This document shows, piece after piece, positions 9,184 to 9,212 of a stretch of DNA of 9,212 nt. The position numbers were made by a program, and so were the translations under genes. The DNA lies in the NCBI GenBank assembly GCA_964487195.1, contig CAZAPV010000036.1:1-9212 (forward strand), in the 5' to 3' direction. Position 1 is the stretch's first letter, and every line of letters starts with the position of its first letter. The notes below the pieces were generated by a model that was given only the letters and a program-made list of their open reading frames with translations, ran no database searches and was not told where the DNA came from. The DNA comes from CAZAPV01 sp964487195. GTDB lineage: Bacteria > Patescibacteriota > Patescibacteriia > SG8-24.

Positions 9184-9212
9184 TCCAAGGGACCACAGAG
9201 CCGGGGCGCGCC

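Noticed and set aside
9205..9212. GGCGCGCC palindrome at the window edge
   Set aside because: An 8-base palindrome of this composition is expected by chance in GC-rich DNA, and nothing around it suggests a site.
9184..9212. Possible further tRNA upstream of tRNA-Pro
   Set aside because: The minus-strand sequence shows no T-arm (GTTCGA) or CCA-ended acceptor in the 29 bases available.

Overview
This is a GC-rich, compact bacterial chromosomal segment. Every interval longer than about 100 bases is accounted for by a gene, and there is no mobile element or CRISPR array. Plus strand, left to right: the 3' end of rpoB, complete rpoC with its terminator, a short ruvC, and a Clp/HSP100-type AAA+ ATPase gene with its own promoter and terminator. 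Minus strand, convergent with these: an M1-family zinc aminopeptidase gene with its own promoter and terminator, and upstream of it a tRNA-Pro(UGG)/tRNA-Gly(UCC) pair ending in its own terminator.

Organism: RpoC lacks the large trigger-loop insertion (SI3) of Proteobacteria, has a lysine/glutamate-rich insertion in its N-terminal part, and is followed directly by ruvC. The aminopeptidase resembles the puromycin-sensitive/ERAP type more than E. coli PepN. Both tRNAs encode CCA. Together with the small intergenic gaps, this fits a GC-rich member of the Candidate Phyla Radiation (Patescibacteria). That placement is an inference of modest confidence and needs a phylogeny of RpoB/RpoC.

How the genes relate: rpoB-rpoC is the conserved core transcription operon. 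ruvC starts only 18 bases after the rpoC terminator T-run, so it probably depends on read-through or on a promoter inside rpoC. The AAA+ gene has a sigma70-like extended -10 promoter. It encodes a stand-alone second-ring (D2-type) Clp ATPase module with a GIGF motif where ClpP-binding ATPases carry their ClpP-docking loop. The convergent aminopeptidase could trim the peptides that such a protease releases, but this link is only inferred.

The least ordinary items are the single-module Clp ATPase with an enlarged segment between pore loop and Walker B, and a possible RNA switch in the aminopeptidase leader, where one GUUCCU can pair with either of two AGGAAC copies, one of which overlaps the ribosome-binding site. 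The last 29 bases (9184-9212) are GC-rich sequence upstream of tRNA-Pro in which I recognise nothing.
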